From the NCBI GenBank assembly GCA_016789865.1, contig JAEUPC010000216.1:24593-88592 (forward strand): a stretch of DNA of 64,000 nucleotides, written 5' to 3'. Positions 36,322-44,349 of this stretch are shown here, in pieces. The notes under the pieces are model-generated. The model did no database searches. It was not told the origin of the DNA and worked only from the letters and a program-made list of their open reading frames with translations. The DNA comes from Rubrivivax sp. Its GTDB lineage: Bacteria; Pseudomonadota; Gammaproteobacteria; Burkholderiales; Burkholderiaceae_C. The position numbers and the translations under genes were made by a program. Position 1 is the first letter of the stretch; every line of letters begins with the position of its first letter.

Positions 36322-37434
36322 ATGTCCCGGCGCCGTTGGCTGCGCGCCGTCGGCAATGCGTGCGGCGGCATCGGGGTCGCTCGGGCGGTCCGTGCAGTCT
36401 CCTCGTTTCGCGCGCTGGGCGGGATCAGTGGCATCGGAAAGATCGGCACGATCGGCACGACCGCCACGATGGGCACCCTCTTGGCCGGCTGCGCCAGCGA
36501 AGCCGAGCTTGCCGCCCCGGCTGCCGCCGGCCCGCGGCCCTGGCGCACGCTGCTGGGCGGCCGCGTCGCGCCAGCGCTGCCCGGCATCGGCCTGCCGACC
36601 CTGCCGAACGCTGCTCCCAATCTGTTGCCGTCGCCCGGCCCGTTCATCCGTTTCACCCGCCCCGCCGCAGTGGCCCTGCGTGGCACCGATCTGCTGGTGG
36701 CCGATCTCGCTGGCGCCAGGTTGTGGCGCGCCGAGCTGGCCAGCGAGAGCCTGACCGCCATCCCCGGCGCGCCGGTGTCCCCCGAGACCGCGCTCGCGCT
36801 CGGCCCCGATCTCTCGGCCTGGGTGCTCGATGCACGCGGCCGCCGCGTGCTGCGCTACGCGCGCGACGGCCGCCTGGCACATACGCTGCCGCTGCCGCTG
36901 GCGGTGCCGACCCCGGCCGCCTTCGCACTCACCGACGGCGGCGCGACGCTGCTGGTGGCTGACGGCGCGAGTGCGCAGTGGTTCGAGCAGCGCGGCAGCG
37001 TGCCGCGCTTCGTTCAACCGCAACGCGAAAGCGTGGCCGTGGGCGCCGGCGGCAGCGCCGCCGTGGTCGGCAGCGTCGATGGTCTGGCCCTCACCACGGA
37101 CGGCCGCCTGCAGGTGCTCGACCGCCTGAGCGGCCAGGTGCACGAATGCACGCGCGACGGCCGCTGCCTGCGCAGCCGCGGCAAGGGCGAGCTGCTGCAG
37201 CCGGTGGCCCTGGTGCTCGACCGCCACGGCCGCGTCATCGTGCACGACGCGCACGACAACAGCCTGAAGCGCCTGGCCGACAACGACACCGGCGGCGTCG
37301 AGCGCTGGAGCGCCGAGCGGTTGGGCGTGCAGCGCATCGGCGGCATCGCCACCGATGGCGCGCTGCTCGCGGTGAGCGACGCGCAGGGCGGCCGCGTGGT
37401 CTTGCTGTCGTTGCTGCACGAGGGGGCGCCGTGA
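36322..37434 (+). CDS. beta-propeller lipoprotein
   Basis: A 370-residue lipoprotein: basic start MSRRRWLRAV, long leader, lipobox LLAGC (Cys57), then propeller-like repeats (AVALRGTDLLVADLAGARLW; LALTTDGRLQVLDRLSGQVHE; VALVLDRHGRVIVHDAHDNS) that are weaker than classical NHL. ATG 36322 was preferred to GTG 36301. The stop overlaps the next gene by four bases. Role probably similar to the NHL lipoproteins of the locus. Confidence 0.82.
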   Translation: MSRRRWLRAVGNACGGIGVARAVRAVSSFRALGGISGIGKIGTIGTTATMGTLLAGCASEAELAAPAAAGPRPWRTLLGGRVAPALPGIGLPTLPNAAPNLLPSPGPFIRFTRPAAVALRGTDLLVADLAGARLWRAELASESLTAIPGAPVSPETALALGPDLSAWVLDARGRRVLRYARDGRLAHTLPLPLAVPTPAAFALTDGGATLLVADGASAQWFEQRGSVPRFVQPQRESVAVGAGGSAAVVGSVDGLALTTDGRLQVLDRLSGQVHECTRDGRCLRSRGKGELLQPVALVLDRHGRVIVHDAHDNSLKRLADNDTGGVERWSAERLGVQRIGGIATDGALLAVSDAQGGRVVLLSLLHEGAP

Positions 37435-38936
37435 GCCGCCGCCCCGGCCGGACCTGCACGCCGCGCCCGGCCGCGGCCGTGGCCGCGCTGGCAGCGTGCG
37501 TGCTGCTTGGCGCCTGCGCCGCGCTGGGTGGCACGAGCGGCAGCACGAGCGGCAGCACGAGCGGCAGCACGAGCGGCGCAACCAATGGCGGTGCCAGCGC
37601 CGCCGCCGCCATCGTCAAGGGCCGGCTGCAACACGATCTCGGCGACGTGCCCGAAGGCCACCGCATCACCTGGCCGGCCACGCCCGAGGTGCCTCGCTAC
37701 TTCTACGGCGGCGCGCTCACCGGCGAGCCGAACTTCAGGCGCGATGAACCGGCGCGCGGCGCGTTGCAACGCCTGGGCCGCTGGATCGCCGGGCTGGACG
37801 ATGCCCCCGAGGCGCCGCTCGTGCTGCAGCGCCCGGCGGCCGTGGTCGGCGACGACCGCGGGCGCCTGTACGTCAGCGATGCCGGCCGGCAGGCCGTGTT
37901 CGTCTTCGATGCGGCGGCCGGTGAGTTGCAGCTGTGGGACGGCGCGGCCAACGGACTGCGCTTCGTCTCGCCCAGCGGCCTGGCGGTGCAGGTGGATGAA
38001 GGGGCCCCGCACGGTGGCGCCGGTGGCTTGCGGTCCGGCGCACCCGGCGCACCCGGCGCAAACGGCACCGGTGGTGCCATCGGAACCCGCGGCGCAGTCG
38101 GTTCACACAGCGCAAGCGGTGCGAGGGGTGCGAGCGGTGCGGGCGGTGTGCCGGGTGCGCGTCTCTTCGTCGCCGATGCCGAGCTGAGGGCGGTCTTCGT
38201 GCTCGACGCCCAGGGCCGGCCGCTCGGGCGCCTGGGCGAGGGCCTGCTGCAACGCCCCACCGGCGTGGCGCGCGACGCGGCCAGCGGCCGGCTCTTCGTC
38301 GCCGACACGGCCGCGCACGACATCAAGGTGTTCGACGCCGCGGGCCACCACGTCAGGACGCTCGGCCGGCGAGGCGAATCCGCCGGCGAGTTCAACTTCC
38401 CCACCCACCTGGCGCTGCGCGATGGGCGCCTGTACGTCACCGACACGCTGAACAACCGCGTGCAGGTGCTCGACGTCGACCCCGCGCTGGAGCACGCCAG
38501 CACGACGCTCGGCCGCCCCCTGCGCAGCTTCGGCCGGCGCGGCCTGTTCGTCGGCAACCTCGTGCGGCCCAAGGGCGTGGCCGTGGACGGCGAGGGCAAC
38601 GTCTATATCGTCGAGAGCTTCTACGACAGCGTGCTGGTCTTCTCGGCCGAAGGCGAGTTCCTGCTGCCGATCACCGGCTCGGGCGCGCTCAGCAGCAGCC
38701 CCGGGGGGGAGCACAAGGCGGCATCGACAGGCCCGCCGCGAGGTGCGTCGACCAGCACATCGACGGGCACATCGAGCAGCGCCTCAAGCAGCGCATCAAG
38801 CGGCGCATCAAGCGGCCCCAGCGCCGGCGCCTTCTACCTGCCCGCCGGGCTGTGGATCGACGGCCACAACCGCGTGCACGTGGCCGACATGTTCAACGGC
38901 CGCATCGTGCTGCTGCACTTCCTGGGGGGCGGCTGA
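37431..38936 (+). CDS. NHL-repeat lipoprotein with low-complexity inserts
   Basis: A 501-residue lipoprotein, lipobox LLGAC (Cys29), directly followed by a (SGST)n tract from a 12-base tandem repeat at about 37541-37578. NHL blades are clear (LQRPAAVVGDDRGRLYVSDA; LQRPTGVARDAASGRLFVADT; VRPKGVAVDGEGNVYIVES). Two inserts interrupt the propeller: a Gly/Ala-rich collagen-like stretch about 198-240 and a Ser/Thr/Ala-rich stretch about 430-465. These are likely surface loops that expanded by slippage. Coupled to genes on both sides. Confidence 0.88.
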   Translation: MSRRPGRTCTPRPAAAVAALAACVLLGACAALGGTSGSTSGSTSGSTSGATNGGASAAAAIVKGRLQHDLGDVPEGHRITWPATPEVPRYFYGGALTGEPNFRRDEPARGALQRLGRWIAGLDDAPEAPLVLQRPAAVVGDDRGRLYVSDAGRQAVFVFDAAAGELQLWDGAANGLRFVSPSGLAVQVDEGAPHGGAGGLRSGAPGAPGANGTGGAIGTRGAVGSHSASGARGASGAGGVPGARLFVADAELRAVFVLDAQGRPLGRLGEGLLQRPTGVARDAASGRLFVADTAAHDIKVFDAAGHHVRTLGRRGESAGEFNFPTHLALRDGRLYVTDTLNNRVQVLDVDPALEHASTTLGRPLRSFGRRGLFVGNLVRPKGVAVDGEGNVYIVESFYDSVLVFSAEGEFLLPITGSGALSSSPGGEHKAASTGPPRGASTSTSTGTSSSASSSASSGASSGPSAGAFYLPAGLWIDGHNRVHVADMFNGRIVLLHFLGGG

Positions 38937-41545
38937 TGCGCGGGGTGCTCACCGTCTCGCTCGTCGGCACCTGGCTGGTCGTGGCATTCGGCTGGCTCGG
39001 CCCGGCGCCGCTGGCCGACGCGCAGCGCGTGAGCGACGTGCGCGGCACGCGCCACAACCTCTCGGCCACCGGGCCCGGCAGCACGCGCGCGCTGGCGCCG
39101 GCCAGCGGCGGCACCAGCGAGGTGTGCGTGTTCTGCCACACGCCGCACGGCGCGAGCACGGCCGATGCCGGCGGCACCGCGCTGCGCTCGCCGCTGTGGA
39201 ACCGCCGTGTGCCCGCAGGCACCACCTACACGCCCTACACGAGCAACACGCTGGACGCGCAGAGCATCACCGACGGCCTGAACAGCACGCCGGGCGGCAG
39301 CAGCAAGCTGTGCCTCTCGTGCCACGACGGCACGCTGGCCATCGGCAACGTCAACGTGCTCGGTGGCCGCGCCAACGTGACGATCGCGATGCAGGGTACC
39401 GGCGCCGGCGGCACCGTGCCCGCGGGCGAAGGCACCACCACCGGCTTCACGCGGCACCTCGGCACCGACCTGCGCAACGACCACCCGATCTCGGTGACCT
39501 TCAACACCGCGCTGGCCACGCGCGACGGCGAACTGCGCGTGCCCGATGCGCAGCAGCGCTGGCCGGCTGGCAGCACGCCGCCTTCGACGATCCTCGGCGT
39601 GCGCGGCCCCGGCTTCAAGCCGCTGCTGCCGCTGGAGCCCACCGGCAGCAACCGTGCCGGCCAGGTGCAATGCGCGAGCTGCCACGACCCGCACATCCTC
39701 GAGCTCGACGCCGGCAAGGGCAACCAGAAGTTCCTGCGCTCGCAGCGCTTCCAGGAAGCACCCCCCGGCGCCAGCCACAACGCCGCCAGCGACCAGGTGT
39801 GCCTGGGCTGCCACGACAAGAACGGCGCCTTCGGCAGCTGGGCGCATTCGGCGCATGCCAAGCCCGCGGTGGCCGACGAAACGTACCGCGACACCTCGGC
39901 GCAGCTGCGTGAGTTTCCGCCCGGGCTGCCGGTGTGGAAGGCCGGTTGCCTGAACTGCCACGACACCCACACCTCGCAAGGCGCGCGGCGCCTCACGCGC
40001 GAAGGCACCGACGGCGCGCAGGCCAACCCGCAGGCCGCGCGCCAGGGCGGCAACCCGGCGCTGGAGAACACCTGCTATGCCTGCCACACCACGGCGGCGA
40101 AGTCGGCGCTGACGAGCACGCTGCAGGTGCCCGACATCGAAAGCGACTTCGCGATGGCGATCCGCATGCCCATCACCACCAGCGAGCAGGGCCTGGGCAG
40201 CGAGGTGCACGACATCGCCTCGAACTTCGCCGACGGCAGCGTCGACTGCACCACCGCCAACAACCGCTGCGGCGCCGACTTCATGGAGCCGCGCAGCCGC
40301 CTCGCGCAGCGCCATGCCGAGTGCACCGACTGCCACAACCCGCACCGCGTCATCCGCAACCGGCTCTTCAACGCCGACCCCACCACCCCCGACCCCGCGG
40401 GCACGCACCGCCACGACGAGACCACCGGCGCTGCGCACAGCAACCTGGCCTCGGGCGTGCTGCGCGGCGCCTGGGGCGTCGAGCCGGTCTACGGCTCGAC
40501 CTCGTTCCACAGCCTGCCCGGCGGCTACGCCGTCAAGCGCGGCGACCCGGGCGCCAACACGAGCACGGCGGTCACGCAGCCCTACGTGACGCGCGAGTAC
40601 CAGATCTGCATGAAGTGCCACTCCGACCATGGCTACGCCGACAACAACGTCTACCCGCTGGGCAACCGCCCGGCGCTGGGCCGCACGGGCGGCACGGCGG
40701 CCGGCACCAACAACCTGACCGTCTACACCAACCAGGCCAAGGAGTTCCAGGCGCCCGCGTCGCACCAGGGCGAGGGCACCAAGCCCGGCCCCGGCGCGGG
40801 TTCCAACTACGCCACCAACAACCACCGCAGCTGGCACCCGGTGATCGGGCCCACCGGGCGCAGCGGCGCCAACGCCGCCGCCTTCCGCGCGCCGTGGGGC
40901 AACGCGATCGGCACGCAGACCATGTACTGCAGCGACTGCCACGGTGCCAACACGGCCGATGCGAGCGTCGTGCCTCCCGGCGGCGACAACGGCACCGCCT
41001 GGGGGCCGCACGGCTCGAACAACAGCTTCCTGCTCAAGGGCGTGTGGAACAGCAGCGTGGGCGCCGACAACCGCGGCGACAACGGCCCCAACGCCAACGG
41101 CCTGTGCTTCAAGTGCCACAACCCGAACACCTACGCCAACCGCAACGGCAGCGGCCAGACCGGCTTCTTCAACGGCGACCGCGGCAACTTGCACGCCTAC
41201 CACACCGACAAGGTCGGGCGCATGCGCTGCAACTGGTGCCACGTGGCCGTGCCGCACGGCTGGAAGAACAAGGCGCTGCTGGTCAACCTCAACGACGTCG
41301 GCGAAGAAGCCGGTCAGCCCGCCGGCGGCAACCGCGAGTGGCGCATGGGCGCTTCGGGCCAGGCCTTCAACCAGCAGCCGTATTACCTGAATTCCAAGCT
41401 CAAGGTGCGCACCTTCGCCACCAGCGGCAACTGGACCGACACCAACTGCGGCAGCAACAACAGCGCCACCACCTTCGGCACCAACGCCAACAACACGGCG
41501 AACGGCAAGGACTGGATGAAGGACGTGTGCAGCAACCCGCCTTGA
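38936..41545 (+). CDS. 11-heme cytochrome c
   Basis: An 869-residue exported protein with eleven CXXCH motifs in order CVFCH, CLSCH, CASCH, CLGCH, CLNCH, CYACH, CTDCH, CMKCH, CSDCH, CFKCH, CNWCH. The first third repeats the module of the tetra- and pentaheme proteins (TRHNL, HTPHG, PLWN, CLSCHDGT, GTDLRNDHP, CASCHDPH). More than twenty other histidines are available as ligands. Asn/Gly/Thr-rich loops suggest a surface or extracellular location. ATG overlaps the stop of the NHL gene. It is the largest electron carrier of the locus and may be the terminal or filament-capping component. Confidence 0.92.
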   Translation: MRGVLTVSLVGTWLVVAFGWLGPAPLADAQRVSDVRGTRHNLSATGPGSTRALAPASGGTSEVCVFCHTPHGASTADAGGTALRSPLWNRRVPAGTTYTPYTSNTLDAQSITDGLNSTPGGSSKLCLSCHDGTLAIGNVNVLGGRANVTIAMQGTGAGGTVPAGEGTTTGFTRHLGTDLRNDHPISVTFNTALATRDGELRVPDAQQRWPAGSTPPSTILGVRGPGFKPLLPLEPTGSNRAGQVQCASCHDPHILELDAGKGNQKFLRSQRFQEAPPGASHNAASDQVCLGCHDKNGAFGSWAHSAHAKPAVADETYRDTSAQLREFPPGLPVWKAGCLNCHDTHTSQGARRLTREGTDGAQANPQAARQGGNPALENTCYACHTTAAKSALTSTLQVPDIESDFAMAIRMPITTSEQGLGSEVHDIASNFADGSVDCTTANNRCGADFMEPRSRLAQRHAECTDCHNPHRVIRNRLFNADPTTPDPAGTHRHDETTGAAHSNLASGVLRGAWGVEPVYGSTSFHSLPGGYAVKRGDPGANTSTAVTQPYVTREYQICMKCHSDHGYADNNVYPLGNRPALGRTGGTAAGTNNLTVYTNQAKEFQAPASHQGEGTKPGPGAGSNYATNNHRSWHPVIGPTGRSGANAAAFRAPWGNAIGTQTMYCSDCHGANTADASVVPPGGDNGTAWGPHGSNNSFLLKGVWNSSVGADNRGDNGPNANGLCFKCHNPNTYANRNGSGQTGFFNGDRGNLHAYHTDKVGRMRCNWCHVAVPHGWKNKALLVNLNDVGEEAGQPAGGNREWRMGASGQAFNQQPYYLNSKLKVRTFATSGNWTDTNCGSNNSATTFGTNANNTANGKDWMKDVCSNPP

Positions 41546-41693
41546 CAACGCGCGAACGAACCTGCTGCGCGACCCGATCTCGCACCAGCGCTCCTCGCCG
41601 TGCGCCGGTACGGCTGCGGTGCTCGGCGCGACCTCGGGCCGCTCGCTACGGCTCTTTCGCACGTTGTCGAGCATCTCCCTGGCTTCTTCACTC

Positions 41694-42761
41694 ATGAATA
41701 CCGCCTGGCACTCGCTCGTCGCGCATGTCGGCTCGCTGCGCAGCACGCTGGCGCTGTTTGCGCTGCTGGGCGCGGTGATCTTTGTGCGGCCGGACTTCAT
41801 CGCGCTTGGCCTTGTGATGGCCGGGCTGGCGTTCAACCTCGCCGCGGCGATCGTCGTGCACCCGGCGTTCCGCCGCCGCTTTGCGCTGCTGGTGGCCCAC
41901 CTGGCGCTGCTGGCGCTGGTGCTGGGCGTGGGCTTCGGGCGGCTGCTGGCGCTGGACGGGCGCTTCGAGCTCACCGAAGGCGTGCCCTTCGACGGCCAGT
42001 TGCTGAACCGCACGAGCGGCCCGCTGCACCGCGAACGGCTGTCGCAGCTGCAGTTCACGCACCACGGCTTCGAGATCGACTACGCACCGGGCCGCAGGCG
42101 CGGCGCCACGCGCAATGCGGTGAGCTGGTCGGATGCCGAAGGCCGCGTGCGGCAGGCCGTGATCGGCGACCATGTGCCGCTGGTGCTGGACGGCCATCGC
42201 TTCTACACCAGCCCGAACAAGGGCTTCGCCCCGGTGCTGCGCTGGCAGCCCGAGCGGGGCGAACCCGTGCGCGGCGCGGTGCACCTGCCGAGCTACCCGA
42301 TGCACGAGCTCAGGCAGTCGCGGCCGTGGCACCTGCCCGACGGGCGCCAGGTGTGGGTGATGCTGAGCTTCGACGAAGCGCTCATCCCGCCCGAGCGGGC
42401 CGCGCTGTTCCGCAAGCCGCAGGTGCACCGGCTTGTCGTGCGCGTGGGCGACGCGCGGCATGAACTGGCGCCGGGCGAAGCGATGCCGCTGGCCGGCGGC
42501 GTGCTCACCTACGAAACGCTGGCCACCTGGATGGGCTATCGCATCGCCTTCGACCCCACGCTGCCATGGCTGCTGGCCGCGGCGCTGGTGGCCGCGCTGG
42601 CCCTGGCGTGGCACTACACGGCGAAGTTCCGCAGCGCCCCCGCGCCGCGCGCGGCAACCGATGGGGCTGCGGGCGTGCTGCCACCGGCCAGCGTGCAGGG
42701 CACCGCGCCCGCGGCCACGCAGATGCCGCCGTCGCGACCCCTGGAGTGGGCCGATGGATGA
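41694..42761 (+). CDS. ResB-like cytochrome c biogenesis protein
   Basis: A 355-residue membrane protein: three N-terminal helices (STLALFALLGAVIFV; FIALGLVMAGLAFNLAAAIVV; FALLVAHLALLALVLGVG), a large periplasmic domain, and one C-terminal helix (LPWLLAAALVAALALAWHY). This is the topology of the shorter ResB/Ccs1 variants of system II, which hand apocytochrome to CcsA. The stop overlaps the CcsA start by eight bases. The 148-base spacer before it holds no recognised element. Confidence 0.8.
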   Translation: MNTAWHSLVAHVGSLRSTLALFALLGAVIFVRPDFIALGLVMAGLAFNLAAAIVVHPAFRRRFALLVAHLALLALVLGVGFGRLLALDGRFELTEGVPFDGQLLNRTSGPLHRERLSQLQFTHHGFEIDYAPGRRRGATRNAVSWSDAEGRVRQAVIGDHVPLVLDGHRFYTSPNKGFAPVLRWQPERGEPVRGAVHLPSYPMHELRQSRPWHLPDGRQVWVMLSFDEALIPPERAALFRKPQVHRLVVRVGDARHELAPGEAMPLAGGVLTYETLATWMGYRIAFDPTLPWLLAAALVAALALAWHYTAKFRSAPAPRAATDGAAGVLPPASVQGTAPAATQMPPSRPLEWADG

Positions 42762-43542
42762 AGGCTGGATGCTGCGCGCCGCGCTGGGCAGCTATGCCGC
42801 GGCGTGGCTCGCGCCGGCGCGCTGGCCGCGGCTGGTGATGCTTGCCGCGGCGCTGGCGCTGGGCCTGCACACGGCTTCGTTGCTGCTGCGCTGGGCGGCA
42901 CATGGGCATGGCCCGTTCACCACGATGCACGAGATCCTCAGCTCCAGCCTGTGGAGTCTGGCGCTCGTGCTCGCGCTGGCCGCGGCAGCGCTGAGCGAAG
43001 CGCGGGCGGCCTGGCGCCTGGCGGCGCCGCTGCTGGCGCTGCTGGCGCTGTGGGCGCTGGTCGCACCACCGGGTCGCGGGCACTTTCCTCCCACCTATGC
43101 CACCGCGCTGCTGTACGTGCACGCGGTGCTGGGCAAGCTCTTCCTCGGGCTGCTGCTGGTGGCGGTGGCGCTGGGCAGCGTGCCGCTCGCGCGACGCACG
43201 CCGATCGGTGCGCGCCGCTTCGCTGCTGCGCCGGGCGACGCCCGCTTCGACGAGCTCGCGCATCGCTTCGCCGCCTTCGCGTTTGTGGCCGACACGCTGA
43301 TGCTGATCGCCGGTGCCGTGTGGGCACAAGACGCATGGGGCCGCTACTGGGCCTGGGATCCGCTGGAGACCTGGGCCTTCGCCACCTGGCTGGCGCTGGC
43401 CGGCGCGCTGCACGCGCGTGCGACGCTGCGCCCGGCGCCCGTGGTGCACGGGCTGTGGTTGGCAGCGATCTTCGCGCTGGCCTTCCTCACCTTCTTCGGC
43501 GTGCCGTTCCTCAGCACCTCGCCGCACAAGGGGGCGATCTGA
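42754..43542 (+). CDS. CcsA/ResC-like heme lyase
   Basis: A 262-residue polytopic protein with the WWD-type motif WGRYWAWDPLETWAFATW and flanking conserved histidines (LLYVHAVLGK; HGPFTTMHE; VVHGLW). With the ResB-like protein it forms a system II heme-attachment unit. Together with CcmF-CcmG-CcmH and CcmI, two types of cytochrome c assembly machinery are encoded in one locus. Confidence 0.88.
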   Translation: MDEGWMLRAALGSYAAAWLAPARWPRLVMLAAALALGLHTASLLLRWAAHGHGPFTTMHEILSSSLWSLALVLALAAAALSEARAAWRLAAPLLALLALWALVAPPGRGHFPPTYATALLYVHAVLGKLFLGLLLVAVALGSVPLARRTPIGARRFAAAPGDARFDELAHRFAAFAFVADTLMLIAGAVWAQDAWGRYWAWDPLETWAFATWLALAGALHARATLRPAPVVHGLWLAAIFALAFLTFFGVPFLSTSPHKGAI

Positions 43543-44180
43543 TGGGTCCCGCATCAAGCGCCGTGCCGCGCCACCGCACCGCCCTGGGCCGGCGGGCCGG
43601 GCGGCGCCGTGCGGCTGCCTTGCTGACGCTGGCGTCGATCCTCGCGCTTGGCGCCGCGCTCGACGGTCGCCTGCCCGAGCCGGCGACGCCACCGGCGCGG
43701 CCGTCGGCCGCCACGTCATCGCACACACCCCGGCCACCCTTGCCGCCGCCGCATGCCGCCGAGGTGCAGCGCCGCTTCGAGCAAGCCGTGGTGATGCTGC
43801 ACGCCCGGCAGCACGGGCATGCGCTCACCGCGCTGCACAGCGTGCTGGCGCTGGCGCCGCAGTTGCCCGAGGCGCATGCCAACGCGGGCTTCGCGCTGCT
43901 GGGCCTAGAGCGGGCGAGAGAGGCGCGCGACTTCTTCGAAGGCGCCATCGCGCTGGCTCCGGGCCAGGCCAACGCCTACTACGGCCTCGCACTGGCCTGG
44001 GAAGCCAGCGGCGACCTCGCGATGGCCACCGGCGCGATGCGCAGCTACCTGCACCTGGCGCGCGACGAGCGCCCCGAGCACCTGCGTCGCGCCCGCGCGG
44101 CGCTGTGGGAGTGGGAGCAGGCGCGAGCCCTTGCCTCACCCCCGTCGGCCCCGGGGCCGCCCGCCGCCGCGTCGCGCTGA
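43542..44180 (+). CDS. exported TPR protein
   Basis: A 212-residue protein with an N-terminal membrane segment (AALLTLASILALGAALDG), a Pro-rich linker, and two to three TPR units (GHALTALHSVLALAPQLPEAHANAGFALLG; ARDFFEGAIALAPGQANAYYGLALAWEASG). It overlaps the CcsA stop. A role as an apocytochrome or partner-binding chaperone, like the TPR part of CcmI, is plausible. Confidence 0.78.
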   Translation: MGPASSAVPRHRTALGRRAGRRRAAALLTLASILALGAALDGRLPEPATPPARPSAATSSHTPRPPLPPPHAAEVQRRFEQAVVMLHARQHGHALTALHSVLALAPQLPEAHANAGFALLGLERAREARDFFEGAIALAPGQANAYYGLALAWEASGDLAMATGAMRSYLHLARDERPEHLRRARAALWEWEQARALASPPSAPGPPAAASR

Positions 44181-44206
44181 GGGCGCCCCGCCGGCCACCC
44201 TGAGGC

Positions 44207-44222
44207 TGGCCCCCAAGTTGCA
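44207..44222 (+). promoter_or_regulatory. candidate sigma54 promoter upstream of ccmI
   Basis: TGGCCCC-CAAG-TTGCA has the TGGC and TTGCA cores at exact spacing, with two mismatches in the -24 half. The ccmI start codon is 128 bases downstream. Confidence 0.42.
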
Positions 44223-44279
44223 TGGCGCACCCCATGACGCCCTGCCCCGCCCGCCACGGGTGCCCGCCGCCAGCGCCCC

Positions 44280-44315
44280 TTCCCGATTGCGGGAATGCGT
44301 TCCCGTGCGCGGCAA
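44280..44315. promoter_or_regulatory. tandem palindromes TTCCCG-N4-CGGGAA
   Basis: Two sites with centres 20 bases apart: a perfect TTCCCG-ATTG-CGGGAA at 44280-44295 and TTCCCG-TGCG-CGGCAA (one mismatch) at 44300-44315. The two-turn spacing suggests a regulator binding as adjacent dimers. The perfect palindrome recurs at 27201. Confidence 0.5.
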
Positions 44316-44349
44316 GGCGGCAGCGGCAGCCAGGCCCGAAAGCGTCGCG

